Source of the DNA: Trichoplax sp. H2
Lineage: Eukaryota; Placozoa; Uniplacotomia; Trichoplacea
NCBI GenBank assembly: GCA_003344405.1
Contig: NOWV01000118.1
Coordinates: forward strand, 62,001 to 126,000
Length of the DNA stretch: 64,000 nucleotides
Direction of reading: 5' to 3'
Part shown: piece by piece, positions 44,701 to 56,453 of the stretch
Layout: the number at the start of each line of letters is the position of its first letter
Position numbering within the stretch: the stretch's first letter is position 1
Notes under the pieces: model-generated
What the model saw: the letters and a program-made list of their open reading frames with translations, nothing else
Databases searched by the model: none
Told to the model about the DNA's origin: nothing
Program-made: the position numbers and the translations under genes

Positions 44701-47300
44701 GATATAAAACGCTATTGCCATCGAATAACTTCAGTTTAATTAATCCTTGACTATTGGCACTGTTATATATTGTATATTGATACACGATAGAATCATTTTT
44801 AGCATCGTTATTGACTTATCTTTCGGTAAACACGCTAAATGAGGTTAGAGCTAGACGACCACGCAATATTTCAACTTTTCTTGCTATCTTGATGAGAAAA
44901 TTGCGATTGACTGCAACTCGATCTAGTTATTATTGAGTTCCCTATCATCGATTTGAATACTCTTCAACTTGTGATCATCATTATTATCCTTGGTCGATAT
45001 CATCGTTTTCTTATTCAACGTAATTATCATCACCATTGACTATCAGCAAATTTCTTGTCCTACAATAAGACTACGCTTGGTTATCATCATTTTTTACTAT
45101 CTTTCTACTAACTACTACGTACGATAATCTTGAGGAATTTTTTTAATAATTAATTGATTGTACTAGATTGTATTCAATAACTTGACAAGGTAACCGTCGA
45201 TCAATATCCTTGGGCTTGTTTTATATTCTCCAATCCAATTGTAAAGTCAATATCTTTAACTTAAATTACCTCTAAGCTAGTAACACTGAATGTCTAACCA
45301 CATTTTGTAAAAAAGTAGATACATTGAGGCTAGTCTATTTTTATCTATTCATCATTTACTTAACTCTAATACTTTATAACAACTATATCAGCTATTACAA
45401 CTTATCCATACTTGCTTCCATCCAACCCACGCAAAAATACTTATTGATCATCTTATCCATTATTCTACTATCTGTAACTATTTTATTTTTTTCAAATCGA
45501 GTTAGCACCAAGTTAGCTATTGTCCACTGCATATTTCATGACAGTGTCTCCAGTTATTCAAAATTTTATGACGATATTACCTCGAGATTGATGAAAGAAG
45601 ATTATTTTTTACTATAACTGGATAAAATGCAGTTTACTTGGCAAGATTAAAAAGAGTCTGGAAAGTAGTGGCTAGATGGATTCCGATCAAAGAAATTATC
45701 CCAATCCAGCAAGTCAACAAGATGTAAATATCACGACATTGCATGCTATTTAGGCTAATATTTTACAAAAATGGATAGGTCAATCGTATTGATATTGTTG
45801 GTGCCAATTACTGCAACAATGAGTTTCAAAAATGCTTCTCAACGTGATCCATGTTGTTTTGTATATCGTTTTATACAAATTTTATTTCTGTCCCAATCTA
45901 AATATGATTAATACGACGTTATCACTTAAATATTTGGCATTCAGTTCTTAATGCATTCTATTCATCAAATTGTATCATACTGACCCAATGTATAAGCTAA
46001 TTTTATAATGATCTGATATTTAGATATTATCTAGTATTTATCTATATATCCTACCATACTGTATTATCTTCTTATAAATTGAACTAAAGATGGTACTGAA
46101 GTGACTGTCATCGAGAGTTACAACTTTAATTGAATATCAATAGATTACTTTATCAATATACAACAGTCAACAACAAGTTCAACTAACTAAACTTCTGACT
46201 CGTATCATTGAGCCTGGGAAAGATAAACTGATAATCAAAAATCACAATGTTTGTAAATTGTAGAGTTATCATTAGTTTTAAAGGTGATTAAAATTAAGTA
46301 TTGCAACCCTTGTAGTAACTGTATTTAACATCCACTAGAATGCATATCATCTCCAAATAGAAGCGCTTACGTTATACTAAATCTCTTCATGCTCGTCATT
46401 TTTATTTCTAAAATTTCCTTCCTAATTATTCCTTAGTAAAGTATTAAATCTTAATAGTATTATATAATTATAGCCCACGTGCATTTAAAAACGCCAATTG
46501 CCTAATCTAAGCACCATAAATTTATTTCATCAATTTGCTAGCTTCATAATTATAATGAATATTTAATTAAAAAATACTTCAAAAAAGATATTCATAGCTA
46601 CTTTATAATAAGTTTTTTGATCACATATAGCATAATCTAATAAAAGTGAGTGACTTATCCAGCATTTTAGAAGCCTTGTCATGATCCTACATTCTGTATA
46701 TACTTAAAAGATAAATAGAGAAATCTATGACTGTTTTCCTCTACAGTATACTAATAGTTAAAATCAATCTCCATGAAGGCAAAGTCTTATCAGTGGTAAT
46801 AAATACCCACAATTGTAGATACATATACTGAAAAATATAGTATGTGAATTAAGATGAAAGTGCGGCAATCATTTGCAGACAAAAATAATCCTATTTTATT
46901 TTGGTTATACTGTTTATCTGATTATCAAATAGTTGGGATTAGTGTAGGAGACAAGGGATAATAGAATATAAAAGAAAATTAGAATCATGGAGAAAGATAA
47001 ATAGCGACTATCCTAGATAAGGGAATGAGTGATATATTGATTGAATTTATTATTCACGATCTCTTTTTTAAATCTTCACTCCGCTAATTTATTATCGCGA
47101 ACTAATAGTGATTTCCTTTTTACTTCTGGATTAATCTACGATAGGGATAACGATTTTGTGATTTATATTTTACTGTCTTGTTTCTAACTATGCTATATTT
47201 CGATTACTCATCTTTTCGCCGTTTGAATAGATAAAAATATATACTTATAAAATATTCTACTAAAGTTAAACTGATAATATTATCTTTTTAATCATTTTAG
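41781..47300. other. Spacer upstream of the Lhx6/8-type gene
   Basis: No gene recognised. A small hairpin with 8-bp arms (ACCTCTAT / ATAGAGGT) lies at 43298-43317. The first exon and promoter of the Lhx6/8-type gene should lie here but were not found; open frames at 43611-43799 and 45324-45617 show no domain. Confidence 0.45.
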
Positions 47301-50015
47301 ATAACAGTTGACCCTCTTTGTTCAGCTTGTCATCAAGTGATTTATGATCGTCATATTTGGCGTGTAGATAATTGTTCTTGGCATCCTAATTGTCTAAAGT
47401 GTTTCAAATGTAATATGTCACTTCAAGGATCTACCTCATGCTTCATCAAAAACAATCATCTGTATTGCAAATCCGACTATTTTAAGTAAGTGAAAAGTCA
47501 CTACATTTAGTACATTAATACTTATATCATAGATTTATCTATCGCTCTTTCTATAGGCAGTAGATTTGCAGATGTACAGTATATTATACAAATCACTAGT
47601 CCTGCAACCCGTTGCGCTGCTGACGGACTATGGCTAATAACGCTATCTATATTACACTTGCAAATACCTATATTGTTGATATGAAACAATTGTCCATTGC
47701 ACTCTTGATAGACCATTGCTATCGAAAGTTCAGTTGACGATTCTTCGACATTCCCATATCCATTTAAGAATTTTAGCATTTTGAAAATTTTTATTTACGC
47801 ATACAATGCTGCATACTTAGTGTCATTTTATAATGATGATACGAGATGTATTCATCTGGAAATGAGTCACGATCACTAGCGCCAAGAACATTAAATAGGC
47901 TTCAATAATATTCTTAATACTGCAAGATTACTAGTAAATTAGGTAGCTGACTATAGTATGATGGGAAGTAAAATTATCTCATAAATATCACAATGCGAGT
48001 AATATTTTATAGAATGGAATATCTCAATCACGCACATGTTTATATTAACAGAGATTGTATTGATGATATTTCGTTGTAAACGCGGTCACAATAAGTTCGC
48101 AATTTGCAGTATTTTACGATAATACGTCGCCCAACCATACAAGTATATTATCCTACAATAATCTTAAAGTATACGTATATAGTTTTACTACCGTATAAAT
48201 GAGGTACAAATATGTTGATTACTAACGTTAGACTTATTCAATGGTCATAATTCAAATTACCGATGATATTTACCGATAGAAAACTAAAACTTAAGATGCA
48301 AAGCAGAAGCAATTTGAAATACATAGAACTACTATGAATCCAAATAGCATTATTTTATTAATTTCGAAATTAATCTGTCAGTGATTTTAATGGTAAAACT
48401 AAAAGTTATCCTTATAAGATTAGACAACCTTAATTTAGGTCATAAAATATGAAAAATTCTAGTGCTAACAGGTTCATTTAGATGGAAATCTTCACTGGCT
48501 GCACAGGGTATAATCTAGCATTACTTTTTCAGATGAGAGTTATCACAATAGAGAAAATATCTAGTGCTTATATAGTCACTAACAATTGAATTTTTAAGGC
48601 TAGAAGAGTCTTTAAGTGAATGAGGTATATTTTTATACATAAACTACTTCAACTACATCATAAGGCATTTGGAATAATGACTATTAATGAATGATTATTA
48701 ATAATCATGCTTTTCTGTAGAATACCTTCGTTCAGTAGATTTGTATTGAAAATCACCGTTTCTGGTCGAACTTACTCGTTTAACTATTGACATGCGCTTT
48801 TATAATTAGGAGTACTTATTTACTATTATCGTATATCTATTATCTGCATTAAATAATTTATCAAATATCTATAAAAAATATTAGAATTACGTATTATATT
48901 TACGATTGATAATAGATATACTTGTCGTTATACCGTACATTTCCTTATTAATTGCTTATATACAAGTTATCAAAGAAATCTCGAAACTTTTCTCTTTCGT
49001 AGTGCATTAACTACGGTTAACGTCTTGTAACATTTTTTAAGTGACACAATTTACTCCAGATGTTTTGCGGTATTAATTTCCTAGTGCTGTATTACAATAA
49101 CAAAGTTATTTGTTTCTACATTTGATCATTTTCACATGTATAAATCTATAAAGTATTTTAGTATCATAATATGAGTCGGGCTACCATGAAAAGCATGGCG
49201 CCTACACTAGTTGTTGATAATACTGCAGTGGATACATTCTCTGATGTCGTGCGAATGCAGTGATCGGAATAATATTGTAAAATCTTAGAGCTATAACCTA
49301 ACATAGCGCTGCTATTGAACATTACCGATAATTTACTGGAGAATTATGCAAGAAATTTTGCAATCTGTTTATCAGTGATAATAACATTGAATAAACGATT
49401 ACTAGTTAGTGACTTTCAGGGGGATAGATGCTAAGCTTATTTTCGTTAGATAACATAATTTGATGGTTGTTGTTAATACCGTTATCTATGGCGTATAGGT
49501 AGTTTTATAGAAAGGCATGGTTTTATAATATTATCCATGTACTATTGACTGAAATTATTACAACTGTACTACAAAATGATTGATTTTTCAAAATAAAGTT
49601 AGGTTTAGTTTTGTCATAGATAATCTAGAACTTTACCTTAACCTTCTGACGATGGGAATGTTGTCAGTATATAGTATCATTTCGTAGATAGATACGAAGG
49701 AGGATAAACATGCCAGTAGACTCGCTGTGTTGTAGCTTTTCAATCTATAGCAAACACATTGTAAAATCTTGTCCATTTGCTATCGATAGGGAGTTTGGCG
49801 TTAAATGCTCTCGCTGTAAACGTTACATAACATCGGATGATTGGATTAGGCGCGCTAAAGATAATGTGTACCATTTGGCTTGCTTCGCTTGCGATGATTG
49901 CAAACGGCAACTATCAACTGGTGAAGAATTTGTTTTGAAAAATAATCGTTTGTTATGTCGATTACATTATGTCGAACAAGAAAATTCGGGCGAAGATAGT
50001 ATTCCATTAGAATAG
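47301..50015 (+). CDS. Lhx6/8: Lhx6/8 (Arrowhead)-class LIM protein lacking a visible homeodomain (5' end missing)
   Basis: Two exons, 47301-47485 and 49790-50015, join with phase 2 (AA|G). LIM1: DPLCSACHQVIYDRH, WHPNCLKCFKC, then a loop two residues longer than in other classes (LQGSTSCFIKN), LYCKSDYFK. LIM2: EFGVKCSRC, DWIRRAKDNVYHLACFAC, CKRQLSTGEEF, LLCRLHY. The long LIM1 loop and RRAxxNxYHLACFACxxCKRQLSTGEEF are specific to Lhx6/8/Awh. All zinc ligands are present. The frame then stops 14 residues after LIM2 (TAG at 50013-50015) and I see no homeodomain on this strand before the Lmx gene. A good donor (ATAG|GTAAGC) lies just after the stop. It may therefore encode a LIM-only protein derived from a LIM-homeodomain class, or the homeodomain exon is used by a splice I cannot see. 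A start exon upstream is missing. Confidence 0.85.
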
Positions 50016-50029
50016 AACAACGGCTACTG

Positions 50030-50041
50030 ATATAGGTAAGC
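50030..50041 (+). other. Strong splice donor just after the Lhx6/8-type stop codon
   Basis: The donor GATATAG|GTAAGC fits the consensus and lies about 20 nt after TAG. A second in-frame TGA lies between the two. If used, it would place an intron in the 3' untranslated region, or mark the old border to a lost homeodomain exon. Confidence 0.45.
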
Positions 50042-51770
50042 ATCAAGCTGATTTAATGAGTCATTTAATAAAATTTATAATCTTGATAAATCAAATTACA
50101 AATTTTTATTTGGATCTAACCTAAGAGGGGTATGAATATTATAGCCACAAATTGGAATATAATATTCTCATTAAATAATGCATAGTACTTTTTTTGAATA
50201 GCATAAACCGAATGGAATCACAGTGCCGCTGAAAGTAAGAAAATTGGCGTGTTCCATAAGTATAAGCTTCTCATGGTATCCAGCTTATACGAGTATAATT
50301 ATTCTCCGAAGAGGGGGCTGTCTTTTAAGACAATTAATATGTTGATATTTCGTAATAAAGTGTACTTTTTACGTTGAATCTAACCATGGCATCTTTAATA
50401 TATATTATTTTAAATTATCATATGAGCGATGCATTAGCAACTTTGGATTTTATGAGCGTGGCAAATGACATCGTCATAATTTTTTGTTAGTCTGTGACAT
50501 GTTATGCTATTGATAAATTATTAATTGTCTAGTGCTACATGCAGACTTGTTGCAATTGCGTACCATATTGTCCAAATACAACAGCTATTAAAATATTCTC
50601 TTAAAATGTAACTATGCATGATTCCATGCATTAGGTATACACACATCTGGGCCAAGTATTATGTAATTACCTATAAATATTAGGTAATGCCTCACTGTGT
50701 AGATTGCATGCAGCTAGATGTTACGTATATTAAAAAGCTGCTTATCTTTTAGATTTATTAATAATTATTAAAGGTAATCATTAACGAATTAATATAATTT
50801 AATCAAGATATTTGATATTGCAATTTGAAGATGGCATTGGTGATAATAACAAATCTAATCTTGAACCAAAGTTACTTTTTTTATAAAATTGTTACAAATA
50901 CCATTCAACATTTATCCGCTATTAGTTCCACTATAACTTATCTTTGATTACCCATTTCTACTAATGTTATTGCTGAAGGATCTTAAAATATTAATTCATT
51001 TTCTGTATAATATTCCTTAACTTATTATTATTAATTGAGCAAAATTGATCACAGAAAGTTGTTGAAAGATATCATCTCAAGGCTCCATAATTTCAAGTGG
51101 TATCAATTCATCTCATTAAAATATGGTTTAATATGTTCGTGCTTGTATATTAATATCATTTCACATTGTCAATATTTTACTCACTCTATTTGCCTAATTT
51201 GCTTCTTTATCTGCGTGTATGTTGTAATTTTATGCTAGAAGACGTTCAACTTTTAGTTTTTTATACAGTGTAAAATCGACGAGTATTGTTCCTCTCCATT
51301 AGTCTTTTGAATACTCGTATTTATGCAGTTGTACTTATGAATGAAACAAGTTAATAACATTTCGTTGACACTGTCGTTTTTTCAATCAATAAAACGACGG
51401 ATTATCTGATATATGCGCGGTATGGAAATCTCTTTATGCACTACATGAGCTCATATCAGTTACGATTAGCTAACCCCTATTGAAGAATCATATATTTCCA
51501 CATTACTTGACTACAATCTCAAATAGGTGTTGTGCCTTGAATAATAACAAAAATCATCAGGAAGGTGCCGTACCAGTAGGCATCTTTGCATAGTATGAGG
51601 TAAGTAGCGGATAATAGAGAGCAGGACTACATCTAATAAGTAAAAGATGCACATAGTCATAGTTTAATGTGCTTTATAGTTTGCATAGTAGTGGTATACT
51701 AGTACATTAGAGGTCCTATATCCAGTAGATATTTACGTATACTGTCTATCTGTGTATCTTTATGTAGAAT
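50042..51770. other. Spacer, nothing recognised
   Basis: AT-rich sequence. I searched this stretch and the remainder up to 55.9 kb on the + strand for a Trp-Phe-Gln-Asn homeodomain codon run and found none. Confidence 0.5.
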
Positions 51771-51774
51771 CGCA

Positions 51775-52330
51775 AACGTAAATTAGAAATTTTACTGGTG
51801 CTAATTGATGTAGGGTACATGTCTTTAGTAGCTCTGGCATATTGCTCCTTTAGCCATAATGGGTGCTATTAGTGTTTTTGACATTTACCTACTTGATATA
51901 CGGTAAGGTATCTCTAGAGTAAATTAGAAATTATACTAGTGCTAACTGATATAGAGTACATGTCTTTACTAGCTCTAGCATATTGCTCTATTAGCCATGA
52001 TAGTGTTAATAGTATTAATAGTGTTTTAACATTTATATCTTTGATATAAAGGATCTCTAGTATAAATGAAGAATCATACCGGTGCTAACTGATATAGAGC
52101 ACATGTCTTCACTAGCTCTAGTATATTGTCTTGTTAGCCATGATGGATGTGAGGAGTGTTATTGACGTTTTATGACGTTTATCCATTAAATTAAAGATCT
52201 TTAGTGTAAATTAGAAACTGTACCGGCGCTCCCTCATGCCCAGCACATATCATCAGTAGCTCCAACAGATTGTATCATTACCATAGTGCTGTAAGCGTTA
52301 ATAGTATAGTTAGAATTTAGATACCTGGAT
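51775..52330. repeat. Diverged tandem repeat, unit about 141-146 bp, four copies
   Basis: Anchors GTAAATTAGAAAT or variants lie near 51778, 51919, 52060 and 52206, each followed by ACTGGTGCTAACTGATATAG, a CACATGTCTTTAGTAGCTC block, TAGCCATGATGG and GACATTTA. The last unit is the most diverged. Confidence 0.85.
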
Positions 52331-52552
52331 AAAAGTGATCTTTCGTCCTCTACATTAAATGTGTAGTTCGATATAGATTTCGATCACAGAAAACGCTAGG
52401 TAAACTCCTAAACACTTCAATAATAATTATTAGTATTCTACGATAAACAATTATTAAATTGAGTTTCATTGCCAGCGAATCGCCTCGTGTAAGATAATAA
52501 GAACAAAGTTGTACTGTGAATACCAACAACGGCGTTACTATATATTAAAGTA
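52152..52552. repeat. Left copy of the duplicated flank around gap 2
   Basis: Runs from AGGAGTGTTATTGACG to TATATATTAAAGTA and is repeated at 52573-53089. It ends exactly at the N run. Confidence 0.88.
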
Positions 52553-52572
52553 NNNNNNNNNNNNNNNNNNNN
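52553..52572. other. Assembly gap (20 N)
   Basis: Exactly twenty N characters, flanked by near-identical direct copies, the same pattern as the gap at 3705-3724. Confidence 0.98.
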
Positions 52573-53089
52573 AGGAGTGTTATTGACGTTTTATGACGTT
52601 TATCCAATAAATTAAAGATCTTTAGTGTAAATTAGGAACTGTACCGGCGCTCCCTCATGTCCTGCACATATCATCAGTAGCTCCAACAGATTGTATCATT
52701 ACCATAGTGCTGTAAGCGTTAATAGTATAGTTAAAATTTAGATACCTGGGTAAAAAGTGATCTTTCGTCCTCTACATTAAATGTGTAGTTCGATATAGAA
52801 CAGTTTAAGCATATGGGCTTGGATCAATAAATTCCCGAATTCTCTATACTAAATTTTTATAGACCTTAACCGGAAAAGCTCGCAGATCCTGTACTAAGTT
52901 CGTGGAGATATTTCAACAATCACAGAAAACGCTAGGTTAACTCCTAGACACTTCAATAATAATTATTAGTATTCTACGATAAACAATTATTAAATTGAGT
53001 TTCATTGCCAGCGAATCGCCTCGTGTAAGATAATAAGAACAAAGTTGTACTGTGAATACCAACAACGGCGTTACTATATATTAAAGTAT
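52573..53089. repeat. Right copy of the duplicated flank around gap 2, with a 117-bp insertion
   Basis: Matches 52152-52552 with few substitutions, except for about 117 extra bases at about 52800-52917. Apart from the insertion the match continues to TATATATTAAAGTA, after which unique sequence starts. This is best read as two alleles of one locus. Confidence 0.85.
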
Positions 53090-55545
53090 ACATTAATTAG
53101 AGGCAATCATTTGTAAAATTGCCTGTAAATCAATACTACTAGACTTGCTTTGCTGTAATATAACTGGAATCAAATTAGAAATATTCTCTTGGAAGTATTT
53201 ACAGAAGAAGCCCACGGTCGTAGATTACGATATGCTCCCATACCCATTAATTTGCCACGCAGCGATGATTCATTACTACATTCTTAGACAGGAAAGCGAA
53301 AAAAGCCCTTAGCATTAAATAGCTTAGATTATATTTCCTAGTACATCGCTTACATTGTGTAAAAATGTTTCTGCTTCGAAAACGCCTATAAAAGTATACG
53401 TGCAGTATGTATCTAGTCATACATGGTTGCATTCTAGGCGGATTAATCCGATTGTTGTCTAGCCCCCACGGTCTGAAATATCAGCATAAAGATTGCTTGC
53501 ATGACATTTAGAATCTCAAGTATTTACGTAGTATGAAAGTACAGTAAAGATCAGTAAGCACTATCAAAGTAACTGTGTTTGATAGTTGGATTTCTCGTGG
53601 TGGTGTAAATTTTCGTGAATAAGTTTATGTGACTTGAAAGCCTTATGTTTCTAGTTCCGAACCATGTATTAACTATAAATATTAATTTTTAGACATCGAA
53701 AATATCTCACTATGAAATTGATTATTTTAAATAGTCGCTTGTTCACTATTGATTCGATCTGCTTCTAACTACGTTTAGTAACGAAATTCTGAAAACAGGA
53801 ATGCCAAATTGGATGTTAAATTTTTCCTTGAAGATTGATATATCGATAATCACCGTTAGTAATACAACAACGTCTCGTCGTCCGCATGTCTTCGTACTGA
53901 TTACTGTTAATGACACATCACAGTAATTAATCAGTTGTATTTCGTTCAGCTGATTTTCTTGGTAGTTTCGAAGATTATACACTTAATAGCAAGGGTAATA
54001 ATCAATTCGTGAAGGTGTGAAGAATAACACCGGATAACTAGTTTACGAAAATATAACCATTCATTTAGAATTTACTGACGATGCTTTCATACCTTAAATT
54101 ATTCTTAACGAAAAAATTGATTTCGTATTGCTATAAATGGTACGGTAAGATAGTCCTAACAGAAACTATCGTATCATCAGTTCCGATCTTCTACCTGAGT
54201 TCTACATATTAGTTGGATGTACTGTAGCTTAACTCATTTTAAATGCGTCGTTTTCCCGATTATAATTCATTTCACGGAGATAAAGTTCATGAAGACAAAG
54301 TTAAAACTGTGATGTTCAAATATTTATAGAATATTTTAATCAATGATTAGGATTGTATATATATATATATACTGATTCAATCAATTACATATTTTATAAT
54401 TCTTCACAGATATTGTTATTTGTAATAATACTTCAGAATCTGTACATTTAAAGATACAATCACCAACTGAAAGGTGAATCACGAATGTTAAAGCTAACTT
54501 GGGCTTTTAAATTTGGAAATGAAAAGATAACGTCTAAAGTTCACACTTTACAACATTAGTGGAGAAATTCAGCAATCTGACAAATCCTTAAGCGTGTAAA
54601 AAGTTAGAGTTAAGCACCCCTAGAATACACGTGATGCAATTGCAGGTGTTGTCATAAGATCATAAGAAAAAGTACAGTACAAGTTATAAATATACATTAG
54701 AGTGGAGTATTATTCCATGTATCTACTAATAGTACCAGCTATGCAGAAAAGGATGTATTATGGCATGCCTACTTATATCAGTTATATGACCTGCTAAAGG
54801 ATCATAAGTATCAATAGCAAATCACAACTTCAGAAAGTTATGGGCATGGTTTGTTATCTTCGGTTTTCTAGCATTAAAACTGTTGTACATTGAGCATAAT
54901 ACTATTCTGGAAGTTATGCTACATTAAATGCAATGTAAAAGCTATCCATTGATAATATAATTGAACACTATCGCACAATGCAGCAACGATCTAAGTGATT
55001 TATGTTAAAAGTGCTAAACGGTAATGATCCTGGAATACATTACTGTCTAACTTATGTCTAGAAACATTCTCGGTAATAATTGCTGATCGCCATAAGATGA
55101 GATTGATGTAGTTCAAAATAATTATACAAAGAGATTTGGTTAATTTTAAGTAATTTCGTCAGTTATGGAAATACATATTTATATTTTGAATCACCATAAA
55201 TTATAGGTACTATTACTTCAAAATTAAAAAATTAAAAAATTTTTCCGATAATGTGTATGATTATGGGCCTTTAAAAAAAGCCAATCGATGTCCTAGTATA
55301 AATTCTCACACTTATAATAGTCTTGAAATGCTGCTGTATTAATTCCGTTATAATAGAAATAACACGGTGATTTGGGCTAGTTAATTTAGAAATTGTAGAC
55401 GGTCTGTTTTAAGTTGAAAAACAAGATATTTCTTTCCAATCGCTTGGCTGCGTAGATCAAAGCATTCCTTTCTTCACCATAATCGATAGACTGTAAATAG
55501 AATTGATCATGAATTAGCAATTGCGTTTATTCAATTCACCTTACA
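53090..55545. other. Spacer, nothing recognised
   Basis: AT-rich sequence with a (TA)n run at 54356-54371. Open frames at 53247-53432 and 53746-53982 (minus) show no domain. Confidence 0.5.
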
Positions 55546-55662
55546 GAAGTAATGGGTCAAAATAAAAAAAGGAACCATTTATCAAATATTGCTAAAGCTG
55601 CTTTTGAGCATTTTTATGATGGAAATGAAAATGAAAAATCTGTAATTAAGAAAGACATCTAG
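55546..55662 (+). other. Short splice-preceded open frame, unrecognised
   Basis: An acceptor-like CACCTTACAG ends at 55546 and a 36-codon frame starts at the ATG 55552 (MGQNKKRNHLSN, AFEHFYDG) and stops at 55660-55662. It is basic, then helical, then Glu/Asn/Lys-rich. It faces the 3' end of the Lmx gene. I do not recognise it; a terminal exon or a remnant of a helix-rich domain is possible, chance is also possible. Confidence 0.2.
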
Positions 55663-55877
55663 TATATTATACGCTCATTGATTTACAATTTTTACGACTC
55701 ATTTTGAATCAGTGTTAAGCTAGTCTACCTAGTCTTGTTTATTTCCTGAATATTCTCCAGCGTCTGAGCTATCGGAATCTTTCATGTCACCTAGTAAATT
55801 GGTATTAGGAGAAATACAGCAATAGTATTACTACAACAACGATAAAAAATATCATACTGTATGCCTGCAATAGTTTA

Positions 55878-56422
55878 CTAAGGGGCCTCAGATCCTTTAT
55901 GATACTCTAATTTAAGACACCTACTTTGACTGGAATTTTCATCACGATAAGAATATTTTCGATATCCTTTATGACTTCTAGTTCCTTTCGTTTCCTGATT
56001 TTCTTTTTTCAACTACAGGAATTGACAGGTAATGTTATAATAATACAGTCATGATAACTAAATTCTGAAATTGCAATACAGGCTATTTACTTTTGCTCGT
56101 TGATTTTGAAACCAGACTTGAACTACTCGAGCGCTTAGTCCTGTTTTACGTGATAATTCATCTCTAACCTATTGGAGCGAAGGTAAGAAGCATATCAAGC
56201 AAAATGGTCTGAACCTTGACTACTAAACTAGGCGGACCAATTATTAAGTTACTGTGCTTGTTTAATGTAAAGTAACCTCTTTGCCAGGTTTAGAACTTTT
56301 CTCAAAAGAATCATGAAATAATTTTCTCTGTTGAGGGTTTAATACAGTTCTTTGCCTTTTGGCATTATTGGATTGGTCTTCGTAACTATCTGTTTTCCTT
56401 TTATTATCCATTGATGGAGAAC

Positions 56423-56453
<31 letters not shown>

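Noticed and set aside
18134-46867. Sixteen-base word AGATGAAAGTGCGGCA present at about 18135 and 46851
   Set aside because: Flanks differ beyond a few bases; one shared word of this length within 64 kb of AT-rich DNA can occur by chance.
47522-47779. Minus-strand frame of 85 codons inside the Lhx6/8-type intron
   Set aside because: No recognisable domain and no splice signals; likely chance.
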